Positions 24,807-33,783 of a stretch of 64,000 nucleotides of DNA are shown here, piece after piece. This DNA comes from DATBLE01 sp963734065 (lineage in GTDB: Bacteria; Actinomycetota; Thermoleophilia; Gaiellales; Gaiellaceae). Where the stretch lies: NCBI GenBank assembly GCA_963734065.1, contig CAVTFN010000003.1:1302001-1366000 (forward strand), given 5' to 3'. Under the pieces are notes generated by a model. That model searched no databases. It was not told the origin of the DNA and worked only from the letters and a program-made list of their open reading frames with translations. Made by a program: the position numbers and the translations under genes. The first letter of the stretch is position 1, and every line of letters begins with the position of its first letter.

Positions 24807-25052
24807 TCAGCATGAACCTGTGACCAAGAGGGCGCAACCAAGCCGGTTACGCCCGCTTTCTACGCCAGTGGACTTGCGCTCCTGGCGAGCTTCCTTCACC
24901 CACCGCTCGCGTTGCCGCTGTTCATCGGCGCTTTGACGAGTGCGGTTCTCGCCGGGCGCCAGTGCCGCAAGGCTGAGATCCGACCACTCGTCTTGCCGGA
25001 GCTCGTGAAGGCGATTCTCGGCGTCTCTGACCGTCTGAGCCGTCATCGTCAT
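24807..25052 (-). CDS. Possible small charged protein, unknown
   Basis: 81 codons from ATG 25052. The product is hydrophilic and helical (TVRDAENRLHELRQDEWSD, EQRQRERWVKEARQERKS). The charge pattern looks protein-like, but there is no clear ribosome binding site and no known family. It is doubtful. Confidence 0.3.
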   Translation of the reverse strand: MTMTAQTVRDAENRLHELRQDEWSDLSLAALAPGENRTRQSADEQRQRERWVKEARQERKSTGVESGRNRLGCALLVTGSC

Positions 25053-25113
25053 CTCGATTCTCGGCTCGCCGCATTCCTCGCGGCTGGGCGGGTAGAAGAT
25101 CGGAGGTCTCGGG

Positions 25114-25253
25114 CTAGGCGTCGATCGTCTCGAGCGGTTGAATCGCGTGCAGACGGACGTAGCCGCAGTTCGTACAGACAAACCCTCGAGCTCATGCGGT
25201 TGGCTCGAATATGACCAGCACGGCCAGTCCTTCATAGCCGACGAACTGGTGCT
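25114..25253 (-). pseudogene. Fused remnants of a cupin gene and a zinc-ribbon gene
   Basis: Bases 25203-25253 match 38912-38962, the 3' part of the cupin gene, at 50 of 51 positions. After a stop at 25192-25194 another fragment follows, reading FVCTNCGYVRLHAIQPLE, a typical zinc-ribbon C-terminus, ending at a TAG (25114-25116). Neither part has a start. The region 25254-25713 beyond it holds no gene I can support. Confidence 0.55.
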
Positions 25254-25713
25254 TTCTCCTTGTGTGTGCGAATTCCGTTCGCGCGGAGGTCTGCGCCGGA
25301 TCTGCACCCGGCGAGAATTTGAGCTCTTCGGTGGCAGCCAAAACCCGTTGCGAGCTGTTGAACAACTACGCGGACAGCCCGCTGGTCAACACCCTGCTCC
25401 CTGCGCAGGACGTCGAGATTTGGATTCGCCAGATCCGCTCTGGCTTCCAGCCGTAAGCGCTGCACGCAGAGGCCGCGCGCAGAGATGGCGACTCACGCCT
25501 CACGTACACAGCGAGTCGATCCCGGACGCAGCCCGGACGGCGTTGACCCGAATGGCAAGATCGGTGGTCGACCGGGACGACCATCGCCCGGGCGTCGAGT
25601 CCAAGACCCGACTCGACTGCGGCCAAGGACTAGCCGATCGGTCGTCGCGATCAGAATCCGTCGCACTTGCCCGTCCGAGCGTGGGCTCGTCACCGACCGG
25701 TTTCCTCGCCCCG

Positions 25714-26163
25714 CTACATGAGGACGCGAGCGATGTCGAGCGTCGAGAGCACTCCGAGCGGGTAGACCGCGCCTCGGTCGGCGACGACGAGATGCGTCAC
25801 CTTGTGCTTGTGCATCAGATGCGCGGCGCGTCGGAGCGTGTCGTCGGGGGCGACCAGGACGATTGGGGTCACCGCCGCGCTGCCGGCGGTGTTGTGCTGG
25901 AGCTCGTCGAGCGCGGCGTCCGAGATGAGGTCTAGGTCGGAGACGACGCCCCAGAGCCCTCCCTCGAGATCGACGTCCGCCTCTTGGTCGGTTCCGAGGA
26001 CAACGACACAGTGGACTCGCTGAGTGGCCATGATGCGGGCGACCTCGCGCAACGGTGTCGTCACGTGGACGGTGATCACGCCCGGGTGCATCGCTTCCGC
26101 GACTTCAACGTCGTCGAGCGAGCGGCCGACCCGGGGAAAGTCGAGCATTGGCTGCACGGCCAT
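25714..26163 (-). CDS. Tandem CBS domain protein (hypoxic response protein type)
   Basis: 149 aa made of two CBS domains (about 20-80 and 95-149). It starts VAEAMHPGVITVHVTTPLREVARIM and ends HLMHKHKVTHLVVADRGAVYPLGVLSTLDI. CBS pairs bind adenine nucleotides or other ligands. Stand-alone pairs such as mycobacterial Hrp1 belong to dormancy regulons. The ATG has AAGGAGGAG upstream. It faces away from the UspA gene. Confidence 0.85.
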   Translation of the reverse strand: MAVQPMLDFPRVGRSLDDVEVAEAMHPGVITVHVTTPLREVARIMATQRVHCVVVLGTDQEADVDLEGGLWGVVSDLDLISDAALDELQHNTAGSAAVTPIVLVAPDDTLRRAAHLMHKHKVTHLVVADRGAVYPLGVLSTLDIARVLM

Positions 26164-26236
26164 TTGACTCCTCCTTCCTGCGCATGTGACTCGTCCTAGC
26201 ACGGCCAGTGTCAGCGTTTGCGGCCGGCCAAGCATC

Positions 26237-26283
26237 GGGGAGACGCCTCCCCGTGACGTGCGGGAAAGCCGCAGGTCCCGCAC
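26237..26283. promoter_or_regulatory. Two inverted repeats upstream of the CBS gene
   Basis: GGGGAG-ACGC-CTCCCC (26237-26252) and GTGCGGGA (26258-26265) with TCCCGCAC (26276-26283) lie 75-120 bp upstream of the CBS start. They may be operators. The rest of 26284-26664 shows nothing recognisable. Confidence 0.4.
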
Positions 26284-26664
26284 TGTCGGGGATACGAAGC
26301 GCACTGGGGTAGTTCGCGCAACACGGGTTAGCAGCGACCCCGATGGTGTGTCGAGTGTGCGGCGCGATGCCAGTTGCGTGAAACGTTTCGGCCGGACGCG
26401 CCCATTCAGCGGACATCTCGGGGCTGTGGCGGCTTCGGGAGGTGTAGGTGGGGTGGTTGAACATCCGGAGGCCCGCTTCGGCGGGCCGCCGTCGTGGACG
26501 CCATCGGCTACTCCCGGGCAGGTGGGCTGCCGCGAAAGTGGCCTCCCCAGCGCGGTAGTGCAAGGTGCGCGTGGCAACCAGCGCGCCGCTGAGCCTGGCG
26601 AGCATCAGGGAACGCGCTGATGCGTCGTCGAGTGCGAGTGGCATAAACTCGAAGCGCGAAGGCA

Positions 26665-26862
26665 ATGGGGCTCCTAGACAGGATCAGGCACTGGTTCCGA
26701 AGGGCGGAAGACGAGGTCGCGAACGCGACGCAGGGCGGTAAGCCGATCGCGACTCCGCCGAAGGACAGCTTCGGCCAGCCCGCGCGCGAAACGTCGACAA
26801 ACGCCCAGACGCAGGGCGCAAGCGACGAGCCTTGGTCGTCCAAGGGCGACGGCCGCTCCTAA
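26665..26862 (+). CDS. Small hydrophilic protein, unknown
   Basis: 65 aa. It begins MGLLDRIRHWFRRAEDEV, an amphipathic basic helix, followed by a low-complexity Ser/Thr/Gln-rich tail. It resembles in style the 57-aa protein at 58337-58510, which begins MGFLDKLFGRK. A weak GAAGG precedes the ATG. Function unknown. Confidence 0.5.
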   Translation: MGLLDRIRHWFRRAEDEVANATQGGKPIATPPKDSFGQPARETSTNAQTQGASDEPWSSKGDGRS

Positions 26863-27061
26863 AAACCCCTGGGCCGAGCGCGCTCGGCCTCGGTCGCCAA
26901 AGCTTCGGCGTGACCTCGGCTGCCCAGCGTTGCGAGCGCGGAAGCGGCTTGCATGGCCGCTGCTCCACGGTCGGTAGTTCGAAGCAAGGCGAATACGAGG
27001 CCATGCCGATGCAGGGTCGGACGGTCAGGGCGCACACTTCTGGTGAGGAAAGGTGGTTGTG

Positions 27062-27838
27062 ATGCCAACCATTTCGTCGAATCGGTGCACGGTGTTCGAC
27101 CGGATCGTTTGCGCGTTCGACAGCTCTGAGCCTTCGTTCGAGGCTGCGCGCCAGGCGTGCTCGCTTCGATCGGAGAGCGGAGAGCTCGAGATCGACTGGG
27201 TGTTCGAGCCTCCAGTCGTCGCCTACTCGCCATACGGCGGCCCGATGATCGTCGGCGAGGCGGAAAAGACCGCCGCCGCGGCCCTTGCCGAGGCGAAGTC
27301 GGTCTTCCCTGATGCGGCCACGCACCTCCTCCACGGGACGACCGTCGGGCGGCTGCTCGAGCGGTTGACCGAGTGGGAGGCCACGCTCGTCGCGGTCGGG
27401 GCGACCAGCCGGAATCGCGGCGTGGGGGTCGCACGCGGGAGCGTCATGACCTCGATGCTGCACCGCGCGCACGCGTCGGTTCTCGTCGCTAGAGCACCCG
27501 CTGCCGGAGGCTTCCCGGACGCGGTCGCCGTCGGATACGACGGATCTCCGCCCGCCGATCGCGCACTCGCGGCCGGGCTCGCCATCGCGGACCGGCACAA
27601 CGCCGACCTGTGCGTGGTGGTGGCAGCGGGAGCCGACTTACCGGAGGACTTCGAGGCGCTTGCGGGACTGACGGTCGTACGGGACGAGAAGCACCCCGTG
27701 GAGGCGCTGTGCGCCGCCTCCCACGACGCCAACCTCCTTATCGTCGGAAGTCGCGGGATCCACGGTGTGCGCGCCCTCGGCAGCGTCAGCGAGCGGGTCG
27801 GCCATCAGGCGGCCTGCTCGGTGCTCGTGATCCGCTAA
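27062..27838 (+). CDS. Universal stress protein with two UspA domains
   Basis: 258 aa with tandem UspA folds. The first starts FDRIVCAFDSSEPSFEAAR and ends VGATSRNRGVGVARGSVMTSMLHRAHASVLVAR (quoted here as family pattern, residues about 115-147). The second has VGYDGSPPADRALAAGLAIA and VGSRGIHGVRALGSVSERV. Both keep the Gly-rich ATP-binding ending. Tandem Usps are common in actinobacterial hypoxia and dormancy regulons. ATG 27062 follows AGGAAAGG. Confidence 0.9.
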   Translation: MPTISSNRCTVFDRIVCAFDSSEPSFEAARQACSLRSESGELEIDWVFEPPVVAYSPYGGPMIVGEAEKTAAAALAEAKSVFPDAATHLLHGTTVGRLLERLTEWEATLVAVGATSRNRGVGVARGSVMTSMLHRAHASVLVARAPAAGGFPDAVAVGYDGSPPADRALAAGLAIADRHNADLCVVVAAGADLPEDFEALAGLTVVRDEKHPVEALCAASHDANLLIVGSRGIHGVRALGSVSERVGHQAACSVLVIR

Positions 27839-28164
27839 CGCGAGAGCGGAATCGGCCGCCATCATCCGCGCCACGCTGGAGCGATGCCGTCAACGAACGC
27901 CACCGCTGCTCCCGGAGCTCCGCCGCGTGCTCCGCGACGAGCTCGACGCCGAGTTGCGGCGGCTCGGAGTCGTCGTCGAGGGCGTCGAGGCGGTTACCGA
28001 CCACACAATCGCAGCGGCGGGCGGGGAAATTCGCGTTCGTTCGAGGAATCGAATCGCAGGGTGCACTGTTGGTGAGGTGGGTGAACCTGAACTGTCGCCG
28101 ATCGGCCGTCGCACGGATCGCCCGAGTGGGCGAGCGCGCTGTGAGCCTCGGTGCGCCGCTGAAT

Positions 28165-28626
28165 CTAGGCCGTTCCTCCGAAGAGCGTCCGCAGGTCGAG
28201 TGAGGTGACGCGGGTCTCTGCGGCCCGTGAAACGTATCTGCGTGCAAGTGGGTCCTTGCCGGCGCCGAGCACGGCGCTGATTAAGCCGATCGCCTCGGCA
28301 AATTCGGATGGATCGAGTTCCCTCAGGACGCAGGACCACGTTGCTTCCTCGAGCGCGTTGAAGGCCACCTGAACCTCGGAGAGGTCATACCCAGCTGCGA
28401 ACCGCTCGTCTGCGACCTGCTCCGCGTAGCTGATGATCGTGCCTAGATCCCGTGCCGCAAGCCCGTCGACGAGCCGATCGAAGAGAGCGCTCAGGCGCTG
28501 GTGGATTTCCTCGTCGCCGGCCGACGAGTAATGGCGCGTCCGGGAGCGGATCAGCGCTGTCTCCGCTGCCGCCAAGATGGGCGGCCGCTCGCGCTGCAGA
28601 AACGCTGCTGTGTCGATTGTCGCCAT
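28165..28626 (-). CDS. RsbRD N-terminal-like regulatory protein
   Basis: 153 aa, all helical. The pattern IHQRLSALFDRLVDGLAARD, SYAEQVADERFAAGYDLSEVQVAFNALEEATW is typical of the RsbRD N-terminal domain, which in stressosome-type proteins sits before a STAS domain. Here it stands alone. The helical domain may bind a partner in a stress signalling path. The 27839-28164 gap upstream holds no supportable gene. Confidence 0.65.
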   Translation of the reverse strand: MATIDTAAFLQRERPPILAAAETALIRSRTRHYSSAGDEEIHQRLSALFDRLVDGLAARDLGTIISYAEQVADERFAAGYDLSEVQVAFNALEEATWSCVLRELDPSEFAEAIGLISAVLGAGKDPLARRYVSRAAETRVTSLDLRTLFGGTA

Positions 28627-28660
28627 CGAAGCATGAGTGTCCCACGAACCCGATTGGCCG

Positions 28661-28735
28661 TCACTCGCCGAGCGCGTCGAGCAGTTCTCCGAGATCCGCG
28701 ACCACGAGGTCGGCTACTCCCGCGGAGTTACTCAC
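28661..28735 (-). pseudogene. Possible C-terminal scrap of a HAD-family hydrolase
   Basis: A 24-codon frame ending GVADLVVADLGELLDALGE resembles the C-terminus of beta-phosphoglucomutase-like HAD proteins. Nothing upstream continues it. Weak, listed because the surrounding region is full of relics. Confidence 0.25.
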
Positions 28736-28874
28736 CTCGAGCACTCCGCAAGCATGGCGGAAAATGCTCTAGGGTCGCGTCGGTGGGATTCCGGAAGCCC
28801 ACGAGGGAAGGCCGCAGTGCAGGTCAGTCTCGCTTCGGATGGTGTGCGGGGGCCGGACCGCGAGGCTGTCCTCG

Positions 28875-29987
28875 ATGACCCGGACGATCGAGCTCGAGGG
28901 GCTTGACGGGTTGCTCACGGCGCTCGCGCGCCGCGGGTACACCGTTCTCGGCCCAACGGTTCGCGACGGCGCGATCGTGTACGAGGAGCTCGAGTCCGCG
29001 AGCGCGCTGCCCATCGGCTGGAAGGACGTCCAGGACGGCGGGAGCTACCGACTCGAGCGGCGCGATGACGAGGCGCGGTTTGGCTACGCCGTCCCACCGA
29101 CCTCGTGGAAGCGCTTTCTGTTTCCGCCGCGCGTCCGTCTCTGGAGGGCGACGAACGGCGAGGACGGCGTGCAGGTCGACGAGGAGCCGCTCGACGACGT
29201 CGGGCCGATGGCTTTCATCGGCGTTCGAGCCTGCGAGCTCGCCGCGATCGCGATCCAGGACCGGGTGTTCATCGGGGGCAGGTACGTCGACCGCGACTAT
29301 GCCGTCCGCCGCGAGAACGCCTTCCTCGTCGCCGTCAACTGTCACGAGCCGGCCGGTACCTGCTTCTGCGTCTCGATGGATACTGGGCCCACGGCGAAGG
29401 AGGGCTACGACCTCGTGTTGACGGAGCTGCTCGAGGGCGGCCACCGCTTCCTCGTCGACGCCGGCAGCGAGCGCGGTGAGGAGATCCTCGTTGAGCTCGG
29501 CGGTGCCGGTGCCACGGAGGGCGACTTGCGGGCGGCTGCTGCCCAGGCAGAGGACGCCGCTGGCCGCATGGGTCGACACCTCGACACCCATGACATTCGC
29601 GACCTGCTCCGCGACAACCTCGAACACCCGCGCTGGGACGAAGTCGCGGAGCGCTGTCTGACCTGCGGCAACTGCACGATGGCCTGCCCAACCTGTTTCT
29701 GCTCGGCGGTCGAGGACGCGAACGACCTGAACGGGGGCGCGGAGCGGTCGCGCGTCTGGGACTCGTGCTTCTCGGTCGACTACTCGTACATCCACGGCGG
29801 CGCGATCCGGCAGTCGTCGAGAGCGCGCTATCGCCAGTGGCTCACCCACAAGCTGGGAACATGGCACGACCAGTTCGATAGCTCCGGCTGCGTCGGCTGC
29901 GGTCGCTGCATCACCTGGTGCCCGGTCGGCATCGATATCACGGAGGAGGTCGCCGCGATCCGCGCGACCGAGGAGGAGACCGGATGA
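28875..29987 (+). CDS. 4Fe-4S dicluster protein, group 3b hydrogenase beta subunit-like
   Basis: 370 aa. The large N-terminal part (PIGWKDVQDGGSYRLE, FIGVRACELAAIAIQDRVF, AVNCHEPAGTCFCVSMDTG) and two ferredoxin-type sites (Cys261 in CLTCGNCTMACPT and Cys339 in CVGCGRCITWCPVG) match the beta (HydB/HyhB) subunit of cytosolic NADP-linked NiFe-hydrogenases, where it passes electrons between the catalytic and flavin subunits. The alpha and delta subunits are absent, so it cannot form the known enzyme. The next gene overlaps by 4 bp. Confidence 0.8.
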   Translation: MTRTIELEGLDGLLTALARRGYTVLGPTVRDGAIVYEELESASALPIGWKDVQDGGSYRLERRDDEARFGYAVPPTSWKRFLFPPRVRLWRATNGEDGVQVDEEPLDDVGPMAFIGVRACELAAIAIQDRVFIGGRYVDRDYAVRRENAFLVAVNCHEPAGTCFCVSMDTGPTAKEGYDLVLTELLEGGHRFLVDAGSERGEEILVELGGAGATEGDLRAAAAQAEDAAGRMGRHLDTHDIRDLLRDNLEHPRWDEVAERCLTCGNCTMACPTCFCSAVEDANDLNGGAERSRVWDSCFSVDYSYIHGGAIRQSSRARYRQWLTHKLGTWHDQFDSSGCVGCGRCITWCPVGIDITEEVAAIRATEEETG

Positions 29988-30454
29988 GGATGAGGACGCT
30001 GGACGCAATCGTCGCCGAGAGCCCCGTATTCGCCGGCCTCGATCAGCGGTATCTCGAGCTGGTCGCGGCCAGCGCATCGAACATCGTGTTCGGCGCCGGC
30101 GACTACCTGTGTCGCGAGGGCAAGCCAGCGCAGACGATCTACCTGGTTCGCCACGGGCGCGTCATGCTCGAAACATTCGTTCCCTGACGCGGCACTGTGA
30201 CGATCGAGACCATCGATGACGGCGAGGTGATCGGCTGGTCGTGGCTGTTTCCTCCGTACCGACGGCACTTCGATGCGCGCGCACTCGACCGCGTCCGTGC
30301 CGTCGAGTTCGAAGCCGCCTGCCTAGGCGACAAGATCGAGACCGACCGGGTGTTCGGCTACGAGCTCCTCAGACGGTTCTCGCCGCTGATGCTCGAGCGC
30401 CTGCAAGCGACGCGCCTCCAGCTCCTGGACGTGTATGGCAACGGCACGCCCTGA
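29984..30454 (+). pseudogene. Cyclic nucleotide-binding domain protein with an in-frame TGA
   Basis: A single frame of 156 codons is interrupted at codon 68 (30185-30187) by TGA. Before it reads SPVFAGLDQRYLELVAA and IYLVRHGRVMLETFVP; after it RGTVTIETIDDGEVIGWSWL. Together they make one cNMP-binding fold of the type found second in group 3b hydrogenase operons. The residue expected at the stop is Gly or Ser, so one base change (for example GGA to TGA) explains it. A sequencing error is the alternative. Confidence 0.75.
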
Positions 30455-30464
30455 GTCCGGAGTC

Positions 30465-30530
30465 ATGGCCCCGCGACCCTTCCGCGTTGAGCGGCGCTCG
30501 TGCGAGACCTACGACACTCATCGACTCTGA
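30465..30530 (+). pseudogene. 5' remnant of a hydrogenase gamma (FAD/NAD-binding) subunit gene
   Basis: A 21-codon frame, MAPRPFRVERRSCETYDTHRL, begins 10 bp after the CNB gene and resembles the first residues of HydG-type subunits (MxPRPFRV...ETxDTxTL). A TGA then ends it and homology fades by about 30560. Position and sequence both fit the third gene of the group 3b operon. Confidence 0.5.
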
Positions 30531-30619
30531 CGCTCCCCCTCTCGAGGTGACAGCATCTCCCCTTCCGCCCACCGGACGACGAGGCCTGGCTCGAACTGGC
30601 GTCGTGCTCGCGCGATAGT

Positions 30620-32800
30620 TCAGAGACGCAGGAGGTGGACGACGCAATGCATCCCGCCGACGCCGAGCGCGACGCCGACGGCCCAGGCAACGACGGCCTC
30701 GCCGGTGGGCGTTGAGAGCTCGTAGAAGTCGCGCAAGAACGGGACGAAGAGCGCGAGCAAGAACAGCACGGCCATCGCCGCACACAGCCCGCCGACAGCG
30801 AGCCGCCGACGCCCGCTTTCGCCCTCGAGCCGCATCACGAGGGCAAGCCCGCAAACGACCACGATCCCGGTCGCGACGGAACGTGACCGGATCAGGCCGA
30901 GGTCGAAGCCATAGCGCGCGAGCAGATAGCCAGCGACGATCCCGGCCCCGATCGCAAGCCCGGCAGGGATCGCGAAGCCCGCGACCGATTGCAGGAATCT
31001 CTCCGGCCGCCACGGGCCCGAGCTGGGCGCGAGCGCAAGCACGAACGCGGGGATGCCGATCGTGACCGTGGAAGCGAGCGTGAACTGGCGCGGGAGCAGC
31101 GGAAACGTGGCGGTCGGAATCCCCACGGCGAGCACCAGCACCGCGGCAAACACCGACTTGGTTACGAACAACTGCGCGACGCGCTGGATGTTGCGCAGGA
31201 TCTGACGCCCTTCCGCCACCATCCTCGGCACGACCGCGAAGTCGTCGCGCACCAGCACGAGGTCGGCGACCGAACGCGCCATCTGCGCGCCCGACCCTTG
31301 CACGATCGCCAGTCGCGCCTGCTTGAGCGCGGGTACGTCGTTGACCCCGTCGCCGACCATCGCCACGTAGCGACCGGCGGCCGTGAGCGCGTCCACGACC
31401 GCGCGCTTGCCCTCCGGAGAGATGCGACCGACGGCGGGCGCGGAGAGGACGGCCGCACGCAGCGCCGCCGGCTCGGACGGCAGCGCCTCGCCGTCGAGGG
31501 CGGGAGCCGACCCGGGCACGCCGGCATCGCGGGCGATCGCATCCACCGTGCGGGGCGCATCGCCGGAGAGGACCTTCAGCTCGACGTTCTCTGCCGCGAA
31601 GAACGCGACCGTGTCGGCCGCATTCGGCCGCAGCCGCTCCGCAAGCACGACGAGCCCGAGTGCGCGCAGATCGGACGGGAATGGCGGCTCCGGGCCCGCG
31701 GCCGGCAGCGGCGCCGCAGAGCGCCCGAGCGCGAGCACGCGCCGCCCTCGACCGGCCTCCGCACGCGCCTGCTTGACGAGCACGGGATCAACGGTCGCGA
31801 ACCGTTCGGGGGCACCCAGCACGAGGCGTGTGTCGCCGAGGTCGAGAGCGCTCCAGCGACGCCGCGAGGAGAACGGCACCTGCCCGACCACGCGGGGCGC
31901 CTCGACCGCCGCCAACCCTGCGTCCGCGATCGCCCCTAGCGTCGCGTTTCGAGACGGGAAACCCGCTGCGTATTCGCCCAGAGCGCGCGCCAACGTTTCC
32001 TCTCTCACCCCTTCGGCCGCCACCAGGCCGACCACCCGGAGCATCGGCTCCGTCAAAGTGCCGGTCTTATCGGTGCAGACCAAATCCACCGACGCGAGCG
32101 ACTCGACCGCGTTGAGCTGCTGCGCGAGCACCCCGCGCTGGGCGACCTTGAACGCAGACACCGCCGCCGTCAGGCTGATGAGGAGGATCAGACCCTCCGG
32201 CACGAGGTTCACGATGCCGGCAGTCAAGGCCTCGACCCGTGCGCCCGCACCTTCGATCCGGATGAGGACCGATACCGATAGTCCGACCGTGAGCGGTAGG
32301 GAGAACGCGAGCAGCAACAGCAGAAGCCGGTCGTTGGCCCGCTCGAGTGGGGAGCGCGGGTGGCGGAACGCCCGCGCGGTGGCGGTCACCCGGGCCGCCC
32401 GACTCTCCGAGCCGACTGCCGTTGTCTCGAACAGCGCGGCGCCCTCGACGACGAACGTGCCCGACCACACCGGCTCTCCGGGCTCGCGCACGATGGGCTC
32501 CGACTCACCGGTCAGGTTGGATTCGTCCAGCGCGAGCCCATCCGCCGAGACCACCGTCCCGTCGGCGACCACCTGATCGCCGGCCTTCAGACGCACGAGA
32601 TCACCGACGACCACCCGCTCGACCGAAAGCTGGCGGTCGATCCCCTCACGCACGACAACCGCCTCGGGCGCCACCAGTGAGGCGAGCCGGTCGAGAGCCC
32701 GTTTGGAGCGAATCTCCTGGAACGAGCCGATCGCGATGTTCGAGACCAGGATCCCGAGGAACAGCGCGTCCTTCCACGACCCGAGCGTGATCGTCAGCAC
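30620..32800 (-). CDS. P-type cation-transporting ATPase, 5' end missing a start
   Basis: 726 aa from the first possible start. It has the TGES actuator loop (97-100), the ion site PEGL in the fourth membrane helix (about 201), phosphorylated Asp244 in DKTGTLT and the hinge GDGVND, so it is a complete P-type pump core. In-frame sequence upstream, to about 32970, still reads like the family N-terminus (LVEEEAARRLEERGPLPRQR, RANTLNVPNGILLFFG) but has no ATG, GTG or TTG before a stop. The gene is therefore probably 5'-truncated or uses an atypical start. Confidence 0.8.
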   Translation of the reverse strand: MLTITLGSWKDALFLGILVSNIAIGSFQEIRSKRALDRLASLVAPEAVVVREGIDRQLSVERVVVGDLVRLKAGDQVVADGTVVSADGLALDESNLTGESEPIVREPGEPVWSGTFVVEGAALFETTAVGSESRAARVTATARAFRHPRSPLERANDRLLLLLLAFSLPLTVGLSVSVLIRIEGAGARVEALTAGIVNLVPEGLILLISLTAAVSAFKVAQRGVLAQQLNAVESLASVDLVCTDKTGTLTEPMLRVVGLVAAEGVREETLARALGEYAAGFPSRNATLGAIADAGLAAVEAPRVVGQVPFSSRRRWSALDLGDTRLVLGAPERFATVDPVLVKQARAEAGRGRRVLALGRSAAPLPAAGPEPPFPSDLRALGLVVLAERLRPNAADTVAFFAAENVELKVLSGDAPRTVDAIARDAGVPGSAPALDGEALPSEPAALRAAVLSAPAVGRISPEGKRAVVDALTAAGRYVAMVGDGVNDVPALKQARLAIVQGSGAQMARSVADLVLVRDDFAVVPRMVAEGRQILRNIQRVAQLFVTKSVFAAVLVLAVGIPTATFPLLPRQFTLASTVTIGIPAFVLALAPSSGPWRPERFLQSVAGFAIPAGLAIGAGIVAGYLLARYGFDLGLIRSRSVATGIVVVCGLALVMRLEGESGRRRLAVGGLCAAMAVLFLLALFVPFLRDFYELSTPTGEAVVAWAVGVALGVGGMHCVVHLLRL

Positions 32801-32958
32801 GCCGAAGAAGAGGAGGATCCCGTTGGGGACGTTCAGCGTGTTGGCGCGGACGATGCTTGCGTACGAGCGGCTCGAGCGCTGGCGTGGAAGCGGCCCACGC
32901 TCCTCGAGACGCCTGGCAGCCTCCTCCTCGACCAGCCCGAACGCCGCGAATTCAGTAG

Positions 32959-32983
32959 CGGTAGCGATTCGCTGACGCTACCG
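32959..32983. repeat. 8-bp inverted repeat at the truncated ATPase 5' end
   Basis: CGGTAGCG (32959-32966) and CGCTACCG (32976-32983) are perfect arms with a 9-base spacer. They coincide with the point where ATPase homology ends on the upstream side. Confidence 0.5.
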
Positions 32984-33022
32984 GCACCAACCCCGAGTGC
33001 CGTCCGTCGCAGCGCCGAGCCG

Positions 33023-33661
33023 TCACAGCTCCGCCGGCCCTTCAGGTTGCACCCCGAGTCGGCCCTGCTCCCAGGAGTAGACAGCCTCGGCGATTCGGTG
33101 CGGCCCGGCGATCAGCTCTCGCCATGCCGTGGCAGCCTCCCAGACCGGGGCGCTCGTCAGAAGCGCTCGTAGGGCCACGTCCCCCTCGAGCGTCTCAAAA
33201 ACAAACACAACCTCGTTTGCCGTCACGTACACCTCGTGGCGCTCCAGCCCAACCTGGGCCGGATCAAAAGGTGGGCCAAAGCGAAGCAGGTTGCGTGCCA
33301 TCGCTTCCTTGCCTTCCTTCAAAGGAACGATCACGAGCAGCCGCATCGGGGCCATCTCGGCGCCGAGCGCGACGGCCTCCAACCCGCGAGCGAGCTCAGA
33401 TACGAGTCCGCGCGTAGCAACGCTCGCGATGCGGATAGACGGCCCTGCACGGCGCTCGATGACGACAGCGGGTTTGCCCTCGAGCTCGTCATCGGGCTGT
33501 ATCCCAATTCGGATCGCAGCAAGATCCTCGTAGTGAATGTCTTCCCCGGCGACTTCATGCTCATCTGAAGTCAGCCGAAAGCCAAGAGGAAGGAGTTCCA
33601 GTCGGCCCGAGACGACCTCGCTACCGGCTTGCTGCCAGACCACGCCGTAGCTCGTCTTCAT
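33023..33661 (-). CDS. Conserved protein of unknown function
   Basis: 212 aa, soluble. The N-terminal third is beta-rich (SGRLELLPLGFRLTSDEHEV). The C-terminal half (MRLLVIVPLKEGKEAMARNLL, ERHEVYVTANEVVFVFETLEG, VWEAATAWRELIAGPHRI) looks like a ferredoxin-fold dimeric alpha/beta-barrel domain. No catalytic residue can be named. It lies next to the P-type ATPase and DUF1918 genes in the same direction. Confidence 0.65.
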   Translation of the reverse strand: MKTSYGVVWQQAGSEVVSGRLELLPLGFRLTSDEHEVAGEDIHYEDLAAIRIGIQPDDELEGKPAVVIERRAGPSIRIASVATRGLVSELARGLEAVALGAEMAPMRLLVIVPLKEGKEAMARNLLRFGPPFDPAQVGLERHEVYVTANEVVFVFETLEGDVALRALLTSAPVWEAATAWRELIAGPHRIAEAVYSWEQGRLGVQPEGPAEL

Positions 33662-33783
33662 TGCGTCCGTTCCTTTCGCTTGTTACGGCCTCTGATCGGG
33701 CGCTCCTGCCCCGGCGATTCGCGGATTTTGCAGTCGATCTCGAGGCCCAGCGCCGCGTGATGGCCGACAAGCAGGATCCCGAG

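Noticed and set aside
24912..25214. 100-codon plus-strand frame at the left end of the island
   Set aside because: Arg/Ser-rich second half, and it lies opposite the decayed cupin/zinc-ribbon remnants; no motif and no ribosome binding site.
26258..26283. DosR-type box upstream of the CBS gene
   Set aside because: GGGA and TCCC half-sites are present but the spacing and flanks do not fit the 20-bp DosR palindrome, so it is listed only as an inverted repeat.
27927..28208. 93-codon frame between the UspA and RsbRD-type genes
   Set aside because: The first 45 residues look protein-like but the rest is low complexity; no family and no start signal, so not called.
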